DNA of 12,807 nucleotides from JAIPIY01 sp964489785 (lineage in GTDB: Bacteria > Patescibacteriota > Minisyncoccia > Phycocordibacterales > UBA1006): positions 1 to 12,807 of the forward strand of contig CAZAZY010000021.1 of assembly GCA_964489785.1 (NCBI GenBank), read 5' to 3'. Within the stretch, counting starts at the first letter, position 1. Each line of letters starts with the position of its first letter. This document shows, piece after piece, positions 6,200-12,743 of the stretch. Under the pieces are notes generated by a model. The model was not told where the DNA came from. It was given only the letters and a program-made list of their open reading frames with translations, and ran no database searches. Both the position numbers and the translations under genes were made by a program.

Positions 6200-9100
6200 T
6201 TACTTCAATGCATCACACGTATTCTTTCCTGCAATACCATCAGCCAGTATCCCCTTTTGTGTTTGGAATGCACGTACTGCCTGTGCGGTTATTGGTCCAA
6301 AGAATCCTGATTGTGGTTGTACGTTTAGTTTTTGTTGAAGCTTTGTTACTTCTGGGCTACGTACACCTTGTTTTAGTAGTGGTGAACATACCAAAGGCGA
6401 TGTTGGTGTTGTTGATTGCCCCTGTAATTTTGCCAACAATGCCTGTAATTCTGCGATTTTCTTCATAAGAGATTCGATAGTTGGAGTTTCTTTTTCAAAC
6501 ACTTGTTTGAAATCTTTTTCCAATTGTTCAGCATCTTCAGTTTTACCCATTTTTCTCAGATTTTCTGCACGTGTAAATACCGATCCACCCGAAGATGCTC
6601 TTTGTCGTTGACGTAATGCAGTTCCTGGATATGCATCCTGTCCTTCGCCTTCCCAATATGCAGTTCCCAACATTGCTTCGCTAAATGGTCGATTGGTACC
6701 ACTGTCTGCAAATCCATTTCCCGTGGTATCAATAATATCCAATATCGTCCATGCACCGTCTCCGTTTAAGAGATAATAGGTGTTTCCTGAATTACTGTTA
6801 TTAAACACCACATTAGCAAGGTCTACAGCAAATACCCACTGCGCTGCGCGGATGCTGTTTCCGATAAAACTACTATCAGCAACGTTATCCAAATCCAAAC
6901 CAATATTATCATTAAATGATTCTACCAATTCGAATTCTCCTTCCCCAGAGAAATCTCCACCATAGGAAGATACTTCATCGATAGCAAATCCTGCGGTATA
7001 CAACTGACCTTCCGCGAAATCATATACCCCTGTAAACATTTCATTTCCGTATGTCTCGAAATTCATCTCCAAGAAGTTCCATTCTATTTCACCATTTGGA
7101 TATAAAATAGTTTGAATTTTCATGTAATTATTTACCTCTTCGTTATCATCTGATAGGGTTGATCCATAAAATTCAACAACAACATATTCTCCAGTTTCAT
7201 CATCAATAGGAAATACTGCCACATATCCATCGTCATAGGTATCAAGATCATCGAAACTTGAAAAGATAACATCATTATCAAGATAGTCTGCATAATTTCC
7301 ATATTCATCACAAATTACACAGACTTCTTCATCTTCTAGTAATTCAATTCCACCATTAGTACTTACTTCAATAGCCAAGATATCTCGTCCCATGAAATTC
7401 ATAGTAAATGGTAGCGTATAGGTAAAAGAATCATCATCTTCATCTGAAATACTATCTTCTGCATTTTCAATATCTAACACCAATGCAGTCGTCGCAATTT
7501 GTGGAATTTCAAGATACTCAAGAGTCGAAGGTGTAATGGTGTTATCTGAAAATTCAATATCTTCACTGTCATCTACTGCGATACCATCACCTGCGATCTC
7601 CATACTGTTTCCTGTTATGATTGCGCCATATACTTCGTCTAATTCGATACCGTTATCACCAATATTGGTCAATATATTGTCAGTAATACTGATTGTTGTA
7701 TTTGGAAAATCTGAATCGTCAATAGAAATATCTATTCCGTCTGATAAAGTAGTATCAATAGTATTTTCTGATATAACCACATTTGAACTAGACATAACAT
7801 ATATAGCATCAGATCCAATATCCCTGAAATTATTCCCTGTAATCGTCAGCTCGTCTATGTAACCTACATCCAGAGCATCTTCGGGAATATTTGAAAATAC
7901 ATTATTCCTGATTGTAACCATTGAAGAAGAAATATCCTGTTCTAGATAATTATCCCAATAGTTAGTTATACGAATTGCATCTTCTTCATCATTACCTAGA
8001 TTTTCAAACGTACTATTTGCGATAGTAAGGTTAGTCATTGCTTCAACCTCGATACCAGCATCAGACACTGCCCCTATAAGTGTTTCTGATATGGTTATAG
8101 AATCACTTTGTATCATTCGATCCACTTCGTTATCATAAGGTACTATTTCAATACCATCATCTTGGGTTCCGGAAATGATAATGTTAGAAATTGTCATATC
8201 ACGAACACCATGAAGGTCTATAGCATCATCTCCAATATTATTAATATCTACAGTGGTAACAAACGAAGGTCCCTCACTATCCAGTAAATAAATCCCATCA
8301 TAAAATCCATTCAAATTTATGTTGGAAATATTAATACGATCATATCCTTCGGATTCGATTCCTTGGTTTTCTTGTCCTTCAAGACTGGTAATTGTAAAAT
8401 CTGCTCCATCAAAAAATACGTCATCAGCCTCGATTACAATACAATCAGTAGTCACATCGCTAATGTTATTCTGTAATTCATAATACCCAGGTACCACTAC
8501 GGTATAACATTCAGTAATTTGAAAAGGATCAAGCTCTGTCCCCTCGCCTGCTAATCCAAAATCTTCATAATCAAAAAACAAATAGGCAAATCCTGAGTCT
8601 TCATAATATTCTACAACAATAGTGTGCTCCCCAGCAGATACGTCAATAATCTCTGTTGAAGGAAGTCCAAAATCATTATTCCATCGTTCCATAATCAATA
8701 CGTCATCCAAATATACCCGAACTCCATCATCTGCTGTAAAGCTAAATCGCACCGGGCCACCAACAAACGTATCTGTTTTAGTAAATCGCGCAACAAAACC
8801 ATCTGGATTAATTGATCCATCCGGACTGCCTCCTCCCCAGTTTATCCCAGATATGTCAACATTATTTTCTGTATAGTCAGCTGCTGGAGCTGTGTCAAAA
8901 TCAAATTCAGGAGATTCTCCCAGTACTGAATTCCAAAATTCAGCAACATATAATTCTGGATTTAATGGTTGTGGGTATTCATATTCATTAGAATAGACCG
9001 AATCACCATTTGCATCCTTGAGATAAATACGATAAAAACCATCTAAAACAGTAATATCATTAAATCCACCATTTACAGATCCGGAAACATTTTCAGAATC

Positions 9101-9820
9101 CGGAAGCCCAAAAGGTATATCAACGAATTCCGCCCACATATCTCCATCCACAGAATATTCGATATCAAAGTTTTGCAAACCTAAGTCTAATTCATATACG
9201 TGTTCGTAATCAAATACGTATCCCAAATGCGGACCATCTTGCTCAATTAATGTTAGATCAATTGTCGCTACGCCTACAAGATCAAAATCAAAAGCAACCG
9301 CAGGTGTATCAACAAGGGTGCCTCCACTATCAGCAGTTCCAAAATCATATACACTGTATTCTCCTGCAGTTGATTGATTTACAACATTATCAACTGTTAC
9401 AACAATAGCAGTTCCTGGATCCACATTTTCAGCAATACGCACCTCGAAATAACTAACACCCTCATCAAAAAATCCAAAAGCATATGTTACGGTTGCTGGT
9501 ACGGCATCTAATGTGACGGTAACATCATCTAACAGCTCTGGCGCTGACAAATCGAATGCAGAAAAATCAAGCAGCGACCCACCTTCATTAATACCAAAAT
9601 TTCCACGAAAAACCATCTCTGACCCGGTCGAATTTACCAATGTTTCATTAGTATATTCAAATGTTAATGTATTTACTTGTGAAACAATACTGTCGCTCCA
9701 AGAAAATGATGCACCGGTTAATGTCCCTGCAAATACATTACTGATAATAAAAAACAACCCAGCAAAGATGCCGAGAACTATTGCGATTGCTTTTCGCGAA
9801 AATAATGACTGTGTATTCAT
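6200..9820 (-). CDS. Secreted PA14/beta-helix surface protein with PG-binding domain
   Basis: A 1206-residue exported protein. Signal peptide 1-31 (IISNVFA|GTLT). Residues 31-178 are the N-terminal domain shared with the 987-residue neighbour. About 183-285 is an unassigned beta-rich segment. Residues 288-420 are a PA14 domain (FTADDGVRVYLDD, ERW, AGEHTIVVEYYE), a fold often binding carbohydrate. About 425-765 is a right-handed parallel beta-helix of the NosD/Beta_helix type, with repeated DGI/DAI-D turns. About 785-950 resembles a nidogen-like beta-sandwich (YTLPFTMNFMGRD, VSTNGGIEL, FSSFDDLD, YPNGEIEWNF). Beta-helix-like coils resume to about 1020. Then come RASSGGS (1074-1080), a helical region (1083-1110), a coiled coil (1114-1135) and PG_binding_1 (1142-1206). 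It is probably a wall-bound adhesin or glycan-binding protein; enzymatic activity of the beta-helix cannot be claimed. It forms its own transcription unit. Confidence 0.9.
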   Translation of the reverse strand: MNTQSLFSRKAIAIVLGIFAGLFFIISNVFAGTLTGASFSWSDSIVSQVNTLTFEYTNETLVNSTGSEMVFRGNFGINEGGSLLDFSAFDLSAPELLDDVTVTLDAVPATVTYAFGFFDEGVSYFEVRIAENVDPGTAIVVTVDNVVNQSTAGEYSVYDFGTADSGGTLVDTPAVAFDFDLVGVATIDLTLIEQDGPHLGYVFDYEHVYELDLGLQNFDIEYSVDGDMWAEFVDIPFGLPDSENVSGSVNGGFNDITVLDGFYRIYLKDANGDSVYSNEYEYPQPLNPELYVAEFWNSVLGESPEFDFDTAPAADYTENNVDISGINWGGGSPDGSINPDGFVARFTKTDTFVGGPVRFSFTADDGVRVYLDDVLIMERWNNDFGLPSTEIIDVSAGEHTIVVEYYEDSGFAYLFFDYEDFGLAGEGTELDPFQITECYTVVVPGYYELQNNISDVTTDCIVIEADDVFFDGADFTITSLEGQENQGIESEGYDRINISNINLNGFYDGIYLLDSEGPSFVTTVDINNIGDDAIDLHGVRDMTISNIIISGTQDDGIEIVPYDNEVDRMIQSDSITISETLIGAVSDAGIEVEAMTNLTIANSTFENLGNDEEDAIRITNYWDNYLEQDISSSMVTIRNNVFSNIPEDALDVGYIDELTITGNNFRDIGSDAIYVMSSSNVVISENTIDTTLSDGIDISIDDSDFPNTTISITDNILTNIGDNGIELDEVYGAIITGNSMEIAGDGIAVDDSEDIEFSDNTITPSTLEYLEIPQIATTALVLDIENAEDSISDEDDDSFTYTLPFTMNFMGRDILAIEVSTNGGIELLEDEEVCVICDEYGNYADYLDNDVIFSSFDDLDTYDDGYVAVFPIDDETGEYVVVEFYGSTLSDDNEEVNNYMKIQTILYPNGEIEWNFLEMNFETYGNEMFTGVYDFAEGQLYTAGFAIDEVSSYGGDFSGEGEFELVESFNDNIGLDLDNVADSSFIGNSIRAAQWVFAVDLANVVFNNSNSGNTYYLLNGDGAWTILDIIDTTGNGFADSGTNRPFSEAMLGTAYWEGEGQDAYPGTALRQRQRASSGGSVFTRAENLRKMGKTEDAEQLEKDFKQVFEKETPTIESLMKKIAELQALLAKLQGQSTTPTSPLVCSPLLKQGVRSPEVTKLQQKLNVQPQSGFFGPITAQAVRAFQTQKGILADGIAGKNTCDALK

Positions 9821-9870
9821 ATGGTTAATAACAAATTTTATAAAAATTCAAATCAGAACGTATGCACTAT

Positions 9871-9876
9871 ATTATA
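9871..9876 (-). promoter_or_regulatory. -10 box of the PA14/beta-helix gene
   Basis: A perfect TATAAT on the minus strand lies 50 nt before the ATG, giving a leader of about 45 nt. It lacks the TGn extension and has no convincing -35, so it is less sure than the others. Confidence 0.5.
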
Positions 9877-9930
9877 CAACAGTAAATTTTGATTAGATAT
9901 ATTTTTATATCATATATTGTGATACAAAAT

Positions 9931-9962
9931 AAAAAACCACTCCCGTCAAGGGGTGGTTTTTT
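9931..9962. terminator. Bidirectional terminator hairpin upstream of the PA14/beta-helix gene
   Basis: Arms 9931-9943 and 9950-9962 form a 13-bp stem (AAAAAACCACTCC against GGGGTGGTTTTTT, one T-G pair) with T tracts on both sides. The 618-residue gene already has its own terminator at 10182-10217. This second hairpin therefore either backs it up or ends a transcript from the 9963-10181 interval. Confidence 0.75.
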
Positions 9963-9990
9963 ATTTGCTCGCATCGTGACAGAGTGAAAT

Positions 9991-10017
9991 TTTTTATATC
10001 TCCTATTGATATCGATT
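9991..10017 (+). repeat. 27-bp direct repeat, copy 1
   Basis: Identical to 10221-10247 over 27 bases, and nearly so for four more with one inserted T. The core TATCTCCTATTGATATCGAT contains imperfect inverted arms (ATATC and GATAT) around 7 bp, somewhat like a tyrosine recombinase core site. The two copies are 230 bp apart. Confidence 0.9.
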
Positions 10018-10023
10018 ATGTTA

Positions 10024-10053
10024 TTGACTTTTTTATTTGTTGTATAATATAAT
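10024..10053 (+). promoter_or_regulatory. Plus-strand promoter inside the repeat-bracketed segment
   Basis: TTGACT (10024-10029), an 18-bp spacer, and TATAAT (10048-10053), with a second overlapping TATAAT at 10043-10048. Transcription would start near 10060. It is the only convincing plus-strand promoter in the window and no coding frame follows it. Confidence 0.6.
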
Positions 10054-10059
10054 CAAAGT

Positions 10060-10113
10060 GTCACCACGAAAAAGCAAGCGAACGGGCTAGTCCCTAAGTT
10101 CGCTTTTTCTTTT
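10060..10113 (+). ncRNA. Possible short plus-strand RNA ending in a hairpin terminator
   Basis: Between the predicted start near 10060 and the T tract at 10104-10113 lies a transcript of only about 50 nt. Its 3' hairpin has arms AAGCGAAC (10076-10083) and GTTCGCTT (10098-10105), with an inner GGG/CCC stem (10084-10086, 10092-10094) and loop CTAGT. No coding frame fits. It could be a small regulatory RNA, an aborted remnant, or only a terminator. The hairpin on the minus strand has a weaker T tract. Confidence 0.4.
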
Positions 10114-10117
10114 CTCT

Positions 10118-10158
10118 ATATGAGCGGGGTGAGTGGGGTCTGTCCCCCCTCAGCATAT
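10118..10158. repeat. G/C-rich palindrome, REP-like
   Basis: Nested arms ATATG/CATAT, TGAG/CTCA and GGGG/CCCC around TCTGT, with one mismatch and an unpaired AGCGGGG on one side. The centre GTGGGGTCTGTCCCC resembles the palindromes that accompany REP-associated tyrosine transposases in many bacterial genomes. It has no T tract, so it is not a terminator. No transposase is in the window. Confidence 0.55.
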
Positions 10159-10181
10159 TTTCCATAATATAATACTTCGAC

Positions 10182-10217
10182 AAAACAAAAAACACCCTTT
10201 CGGGTGTTTTTTGTTTT
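10182..10217 (-). terminator. Terminator of the S-layer-like gene
   Basis: A perfect 16-bp inverted repeat (arms 10182-10197 and 10202-10217). On the minus strand the loop is GAAA closed by CACCC/GGGTG and a long T-rich run follows, a strong terminator 66 nt after the stop of the 618-residue gene. Confidence 0.93.
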
Positions 10218-10220
10218 AGA

Positions 10221-10247
10221 TTTTTATATCTCCTATTGATATCGATT
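10221..10247 (+). repeat. 27-bp direct repeat, copy 2
   Basis: Second copy of the 9991-10017 repeat. It lies 37 nt after the stop of the 618-residue gene and just ahead of that gene's terminator in the transcribed direction, so it is part of that mRNA's 3' untranslated end. Confidence 0.9.
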
Positions 10248-10283
10248 TATGCTATCGAGAAACTCAATTCATTTACTCAGTGA

Positions 10284-12140
10284 TTAGAACGCTGGAGTAA
10301 TTATATTTGTTGTAGAAGTTCCTGCAACATCTGTAATTTCTAGACGTACGAATCCTGTTGTAGTGTTGAATTTAAGAGAAAGAGTACAAGTTTTTTCAGC
10401 TCCTTCGTCAACTGTGAAGTCTCCTCCTGAAGCTGTTAGACCTGAACAAGTTACGATAGCGTCTGTTTCAGTTGCACCTGTTAGAGTGTAAGTAAAATCA
10501 GATCCATCATCAGCAAATACAACATCTTGTTCGATAGCTTCAACCTTGAATGTAAGGCTGATTGTTCCGTCTACTGTATCAGCAATATTTTCAGCTGTGA
10601 ATGAAGCTGTAGAGTAAGTAACTGCTGCTCCTGAAACTAGCAAAGTATGATCTTCACCTGTAAAGTTTCCTGAAGCATTAAGAGTATCTTCTCCTTCAGC
10701 ATCGATGTTTCCACCAGCAACTGCTACACGAACTTGAACTCCTGAGTTGTAGTTTGTATCTTGATCGTTAAAGATAGCGTAGATTTTAACTTCTACAGTA
10801 TCCCCCGCTTCGATAACAAAATCTTCGTCAACATCTACTGAATAAGTAGCTGTTCCTGCACCGTTAACGATAGCTACTGCACCTAAATCAGCTTCGAATT
10901 CTTCTCCGTCGATTTCAATCCATAGAGAGTCGATTACTTGTTCAGCACCTGCTGCAACTACTGAATCATCAGCTCCGTCAACAACACCACTGTCATCAAC
11001 ATCATAGTTAGTGAATGTTACAACAACTGGAACAGTTACCAAAGCGATATCAGATGAATCTTCATCAACTTCCAATTTGAATGCACCAATCATGAAATCA
11101 TCTGAAGCATTATTTTCTTCAACGATCAAGTTTGTTGCATCTGGATCAGCAGAAGAAGATTTGATAGCCAAATCGTCATCTACGTTAGCATCATCGAAAC
11201 CAAAGTTTTCTGTGTATGCGATTGTATCTGAGAAGATAGCTCCTGTCGCATCCATATATCGGATTTGAGTTGCTGTGATATCAAAATCTGCAGCTGTATC
11301 ATCTACAGTAGCCAAAGTTTTAACTACAACGTATAGTTTTTCTTCTTCATCTTCATCAACTACAGCATCTGTAAGGGCGATAGATTTTGAATATACTGAA
11401 CCATCTTTAGAGAAATCAGAAGCATCCATAGATCCTACTTCTTCCCCTGCAAGCATGATTACAACTTCGTCAACGTATTTGTTCAAACGTGTTGAACCGT
11501 TTCCTGAGTTGTTTTGGAATTCAACTTTAACACTTGTTACAGCGATATCTGATCCATCTGCTTCAAGATCCATTCCTAATACATTTTCTTCAGAATCTTC
11601 TTTTACAGAAGATTCAACATCTGTTGATGTTTGAGAAGTTGTAAGGTCCCCTGCTCCACCTTGTAGACCTGTTGAAGGTGTTCCTGGTATAGGTGTAACT
11701 GGTGCTGGAACTACAACTGTTGCCAATTGAGCTTGAGCTGCTGCTCGTGAAGCTGGTCCGAATGCACCGTCAGCTGACAAACCTTTTGAAGCTTGCCATG
11801 CCATTACAGCTGCTTTTGTTCCTGATCCAAAGTTACCATCTACAGTCAACATAGCTCCTGCATGTGCGTTCAAGAAATTTTGAAGAGCCATTACAGATGC
11901 ACCTGTTGAACCTTGTTTCAAAGTTACCATTCCAAAGTCGTATGACATTGCTGGAGCTGGAGTTTGAGAACCACCTGATAATGCTGAGATCTGAGCCATC
12001 AAAGCTGCGATTTGAGCTTGAAGACTTTCTATTGATTGAGCTTTTGCTGGTGTTGCAAATGAGAACATTGCACCCAATGCGAAAACTGAAACCAATGCTC
12101 CTACGAATACATTCGTAAGATTTATTGTATTTTTTTGCAT
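10284..12140 (-). CDS. Major S-layer-like acidic surface protein with PG-binding domain
   Basis: A 618-residue exported protein. Signal peptide 1-34 (cleavage PAKA|QS). A short coiled coil follows at once (SIESLQAQIAALMAQISAL, 36-54), then PG_binding_1 at about 70-138 (LKQGSTGASVMALQNFL, VDGNFGSGTKAAVMAWQ, GLSADGAFGPASRAA). A Pro/Thr linker (143-157) leads to about 460 residues of Asp/Glu-rich beta domains. A dockerin/EF-hand-like loop, DVDDSGVVDGAD (380-391), has Asp/Ser at positions 1, 3, 5, 9 and 12 and Gly at 6, suggesting calcium binding. The only two Cys (565, 585) lie in the last domain and could form a disulfide. Proteins of this layout are abundant putative S-layer proteins in Parcubacteria; that role is inferred. 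It has the most elaborate upstream region in the window, several hundred bases with tandem hairpins. Confidence 0.88.
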   Translation of the reverse strand: MQKNTINLTNVFVGALVSVFALGAMFSFATPAKAQSIESLQAQIAALMAQISALSGGSQTPAPAMSYDFGMVTLKQGSTGASVMALQNFLNAHAGAMLTVDGNFGSGTKAAVMAWQASKGLSADGAFGPASRAAAQAQLATVVVPAPVTPIPGTPSTGLQGGAGDLTTSQTSTDVESSVKEDSEENVLGMDLEADGSDIAVTSVKVEFQNNSGNGSTRLNKYVDEVVIMLAGEEVGSMDASDFSKDGSVYSKSIALTDAVVDEDEEEKLYVVVKTLATVDDTAADFDITATQIRYMDATGAIFSDTIAYTENFGFDDANVDDDLAIKSSSADPDATNLIVEENNASDDFMIGAFKLEVDEDSSDIALVTVPVVVTFTNYDVDDSGVVDGADDSVVAAGAEQVIDSLWIEIDGEEFEADLGAVAIVNGAGTATYSVDVDEDFVIEAGDTVEVKIYAIFNDQDTNYNSGVQVRVAVAGGNIDAEGEDTLNASGNFTGEDHTLLVSGAAVTYSTASFTAENIADTVDGTISLTFKVEAIEQDVVFADDGSDFTYTLTGATETDAIVTCSGLTASGGDFTVDEGAEKTCTLSLKFNTTTGFVRLEITDVAGTSTTNIITPAF

Positions 12141-12165
12141 ATATATTACTAAAAACTTTTAATAC

Positions 12166-12181
12166 TTATAAGTACTTATAA
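12166..12181. promoter_or_regulatory. 16-bp perfect palindrome before the S-layer-like gene
   Basis: TTATAAGTACTTATAA is its own reverse complement and lies 25 bp before the ATG. It could be an operator for a dimeric regulator or a weak stem in the mRNA near the ribosome entry site. Confidence 0.45.
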
Positions 12182-12183
12182 AT

Positions 12184-12213
12184 ATTCATACATGTATTTC
12201 TACATCTATGAAT
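12184..12213 (-). ncRNA. Leader hairpin D with GAAA loop
   Basis: Arms ATTCATA and TATGAAT, one mismatch, then ATGTA and TACAT. On the minus strand the loop is GAAA, a stable tetraloop, which supports function in the minus-strand RNA. It is the hairpin closest to the S-layer-like gene, 43 nt before the ATG. Confidence 0.65.
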
Positions 12214-12215
12214 CT

Positions 12216-12287
12216 GGGGGTGTACACCCCGCAAAGGAAGAGATAATCAAAATTGGTTACTTCCTCTTCTGCGTTGTGTACACACCC
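12216..12287 (-). ncRNA. Leader hairpin C, long compound stem
   Basis: On the minus strand, GGG, GTGTACAC, CGCA and GAAGAG pair in order with CTCTTC, TGCG, GTGTACAC and CCC. That is about 21 pairs, with one T/C mismatch, a 2x2 internal loop (AA/GG) and a CTT bulge; the terminal loop is about 21 nt. It is the strongest non-terminator stem in the window. The half-arms are themselves palindromic (GTGTAC), so the DNA could also form smaller hairpins. Confidence 0.75.
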
Positions 12288-12290
12288 GGT

Positions 12291-12315
12291 GATACATGTT
12301 TTCGACAAATGTATC
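12291..12315 (-). ncRNA. Leader hairpin B
   Basis: Perfect 7-bp arms GATACAT (12291-12297) and ATGTATC (12309-12315) around an 11-nt loop, three bases from hairpin C. Confidence 0.6.
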
Positions 12316-12324
12316 AATTCTAAA

Positions 12325-12340
12325 TCACACGTGTGTGTGA
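12325..12340 (-). ncRNA. Leader hairpin A
   Basis: Arms TCACAC (12325-12330) and GTGTGA (12335-12340) with a 4-nt loop. It is the first of the four hairpins in the transcribed direction. The GT/CA repeat allows slipped pairings. Confidence 0.55.
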
Positions 12341-12470
12341 GTTAAGAAACGAAATTATTTTTTTCTCTATTTAATTGGAAATGATCGGGACGTTCAGAAT
12401 ACATTCAATACAGAAAGGATTTCCCCGTCTGTTTTGTTTGTCTATCATCGATTCTTTGCACCTATGCAAT

Positions 12471-12499
12471 AGTATACGTGGTTTTAAATAAACATGCAA
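12471..12499 (-). promoter_or_regulatory. Candidate promoter P2 of the S-layer-like gene
   Basis: On the minus strand TATACT (12476-12471) has a partial -35, TTGCAT, 17 bp upstream (12499-12494). Transcription near 12464 would give a leader of about 325 nt containing all four hairpins. Confidence 0.5.
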
Positions 12500-12619
12500 C
12501 AGGTCAACGTGCACCTGTGGAAAACTTTGTATATTTTGAATCCTGATGATCTATTTTTTGGGGTACCAGTGGTCTGTAGATAATGACGGGTGAGGCCGGG
12601 TTTTATGACAGGGTAAATT

Positions 12620-12648
12620 ATTTAACCATGGTATATTTTTGGTGTCAA
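12620..12648 (-). promoter_or_regulatory. Candidate promoter P1 of the S-layer-like gene
   Basis: A consensus TTGACA (12648-12643), 17-bp spacer, and TTAAAT (12625-12620) preceded by TGG, an extended -10. Transcription near 12613 would give a leader of about 470 nt. It has the best -35 in the window. Confidence 0.6.
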
Positions 12649-12679
12649 ATCCCCTGTTTAGCCCCTAGCAATAAGCTTT

Positions 12680-12743
12680 TAGCGAATAGAAATACAGTGA
12701 GTTAGCAATTAGCTGATAGCCTCTAGCAACTAGAAAATACAGT
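12680..12743. repeat. Two imperfect intergenic repeats of about 20 bp
   Basis: 12680-12698 and 12724-12743 match at all but a few positions (TAGC-A-TAGAAA-TACAGT) with one indel. Shorter TAGCAAT/TAGCTGATAGC units lie between and before them. Origin unknown. Confidence 0.55.

Larger units (their letters stand above)
9821..10283. other. Intergenic region between two surface-protein genes
   Basis: No protein gene is visible in these 463 bases. They hold the promoter of the PA14/beta-helix gene, two terminator hairpins, a 27-bp direct repeat, a plus-strand promoter followed by a hairpin terminator, and a G/C-rich palindrome, each listed separately. Confidence 0.8.

Noticed and set aside
10076..10105. 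GGGCTAGTCCC recalls the nexus (GGCTAGTCC) of type II tracrRNA
   Set aside because: A match of nine bases only. There is no CRISPR array, no anti-repeat and no cas gene in the window, and the hairpin is explained as a terminator.
11011..11634. Plus-strand frames opposite the S-layer-like gene
   Set aside because: They are shadows of an Asp/Glu/Val-rich gene; no promoter or recognisable product.
12516..12583. Two DnaA-box-like 9-mers (TTTTCCACA and TTATCTACA on the minus strand) suggesting oriC
   Set aside because: Only two imperfect boxes, no clustered array, and no dnaA, dnaN or rpmH nearby.
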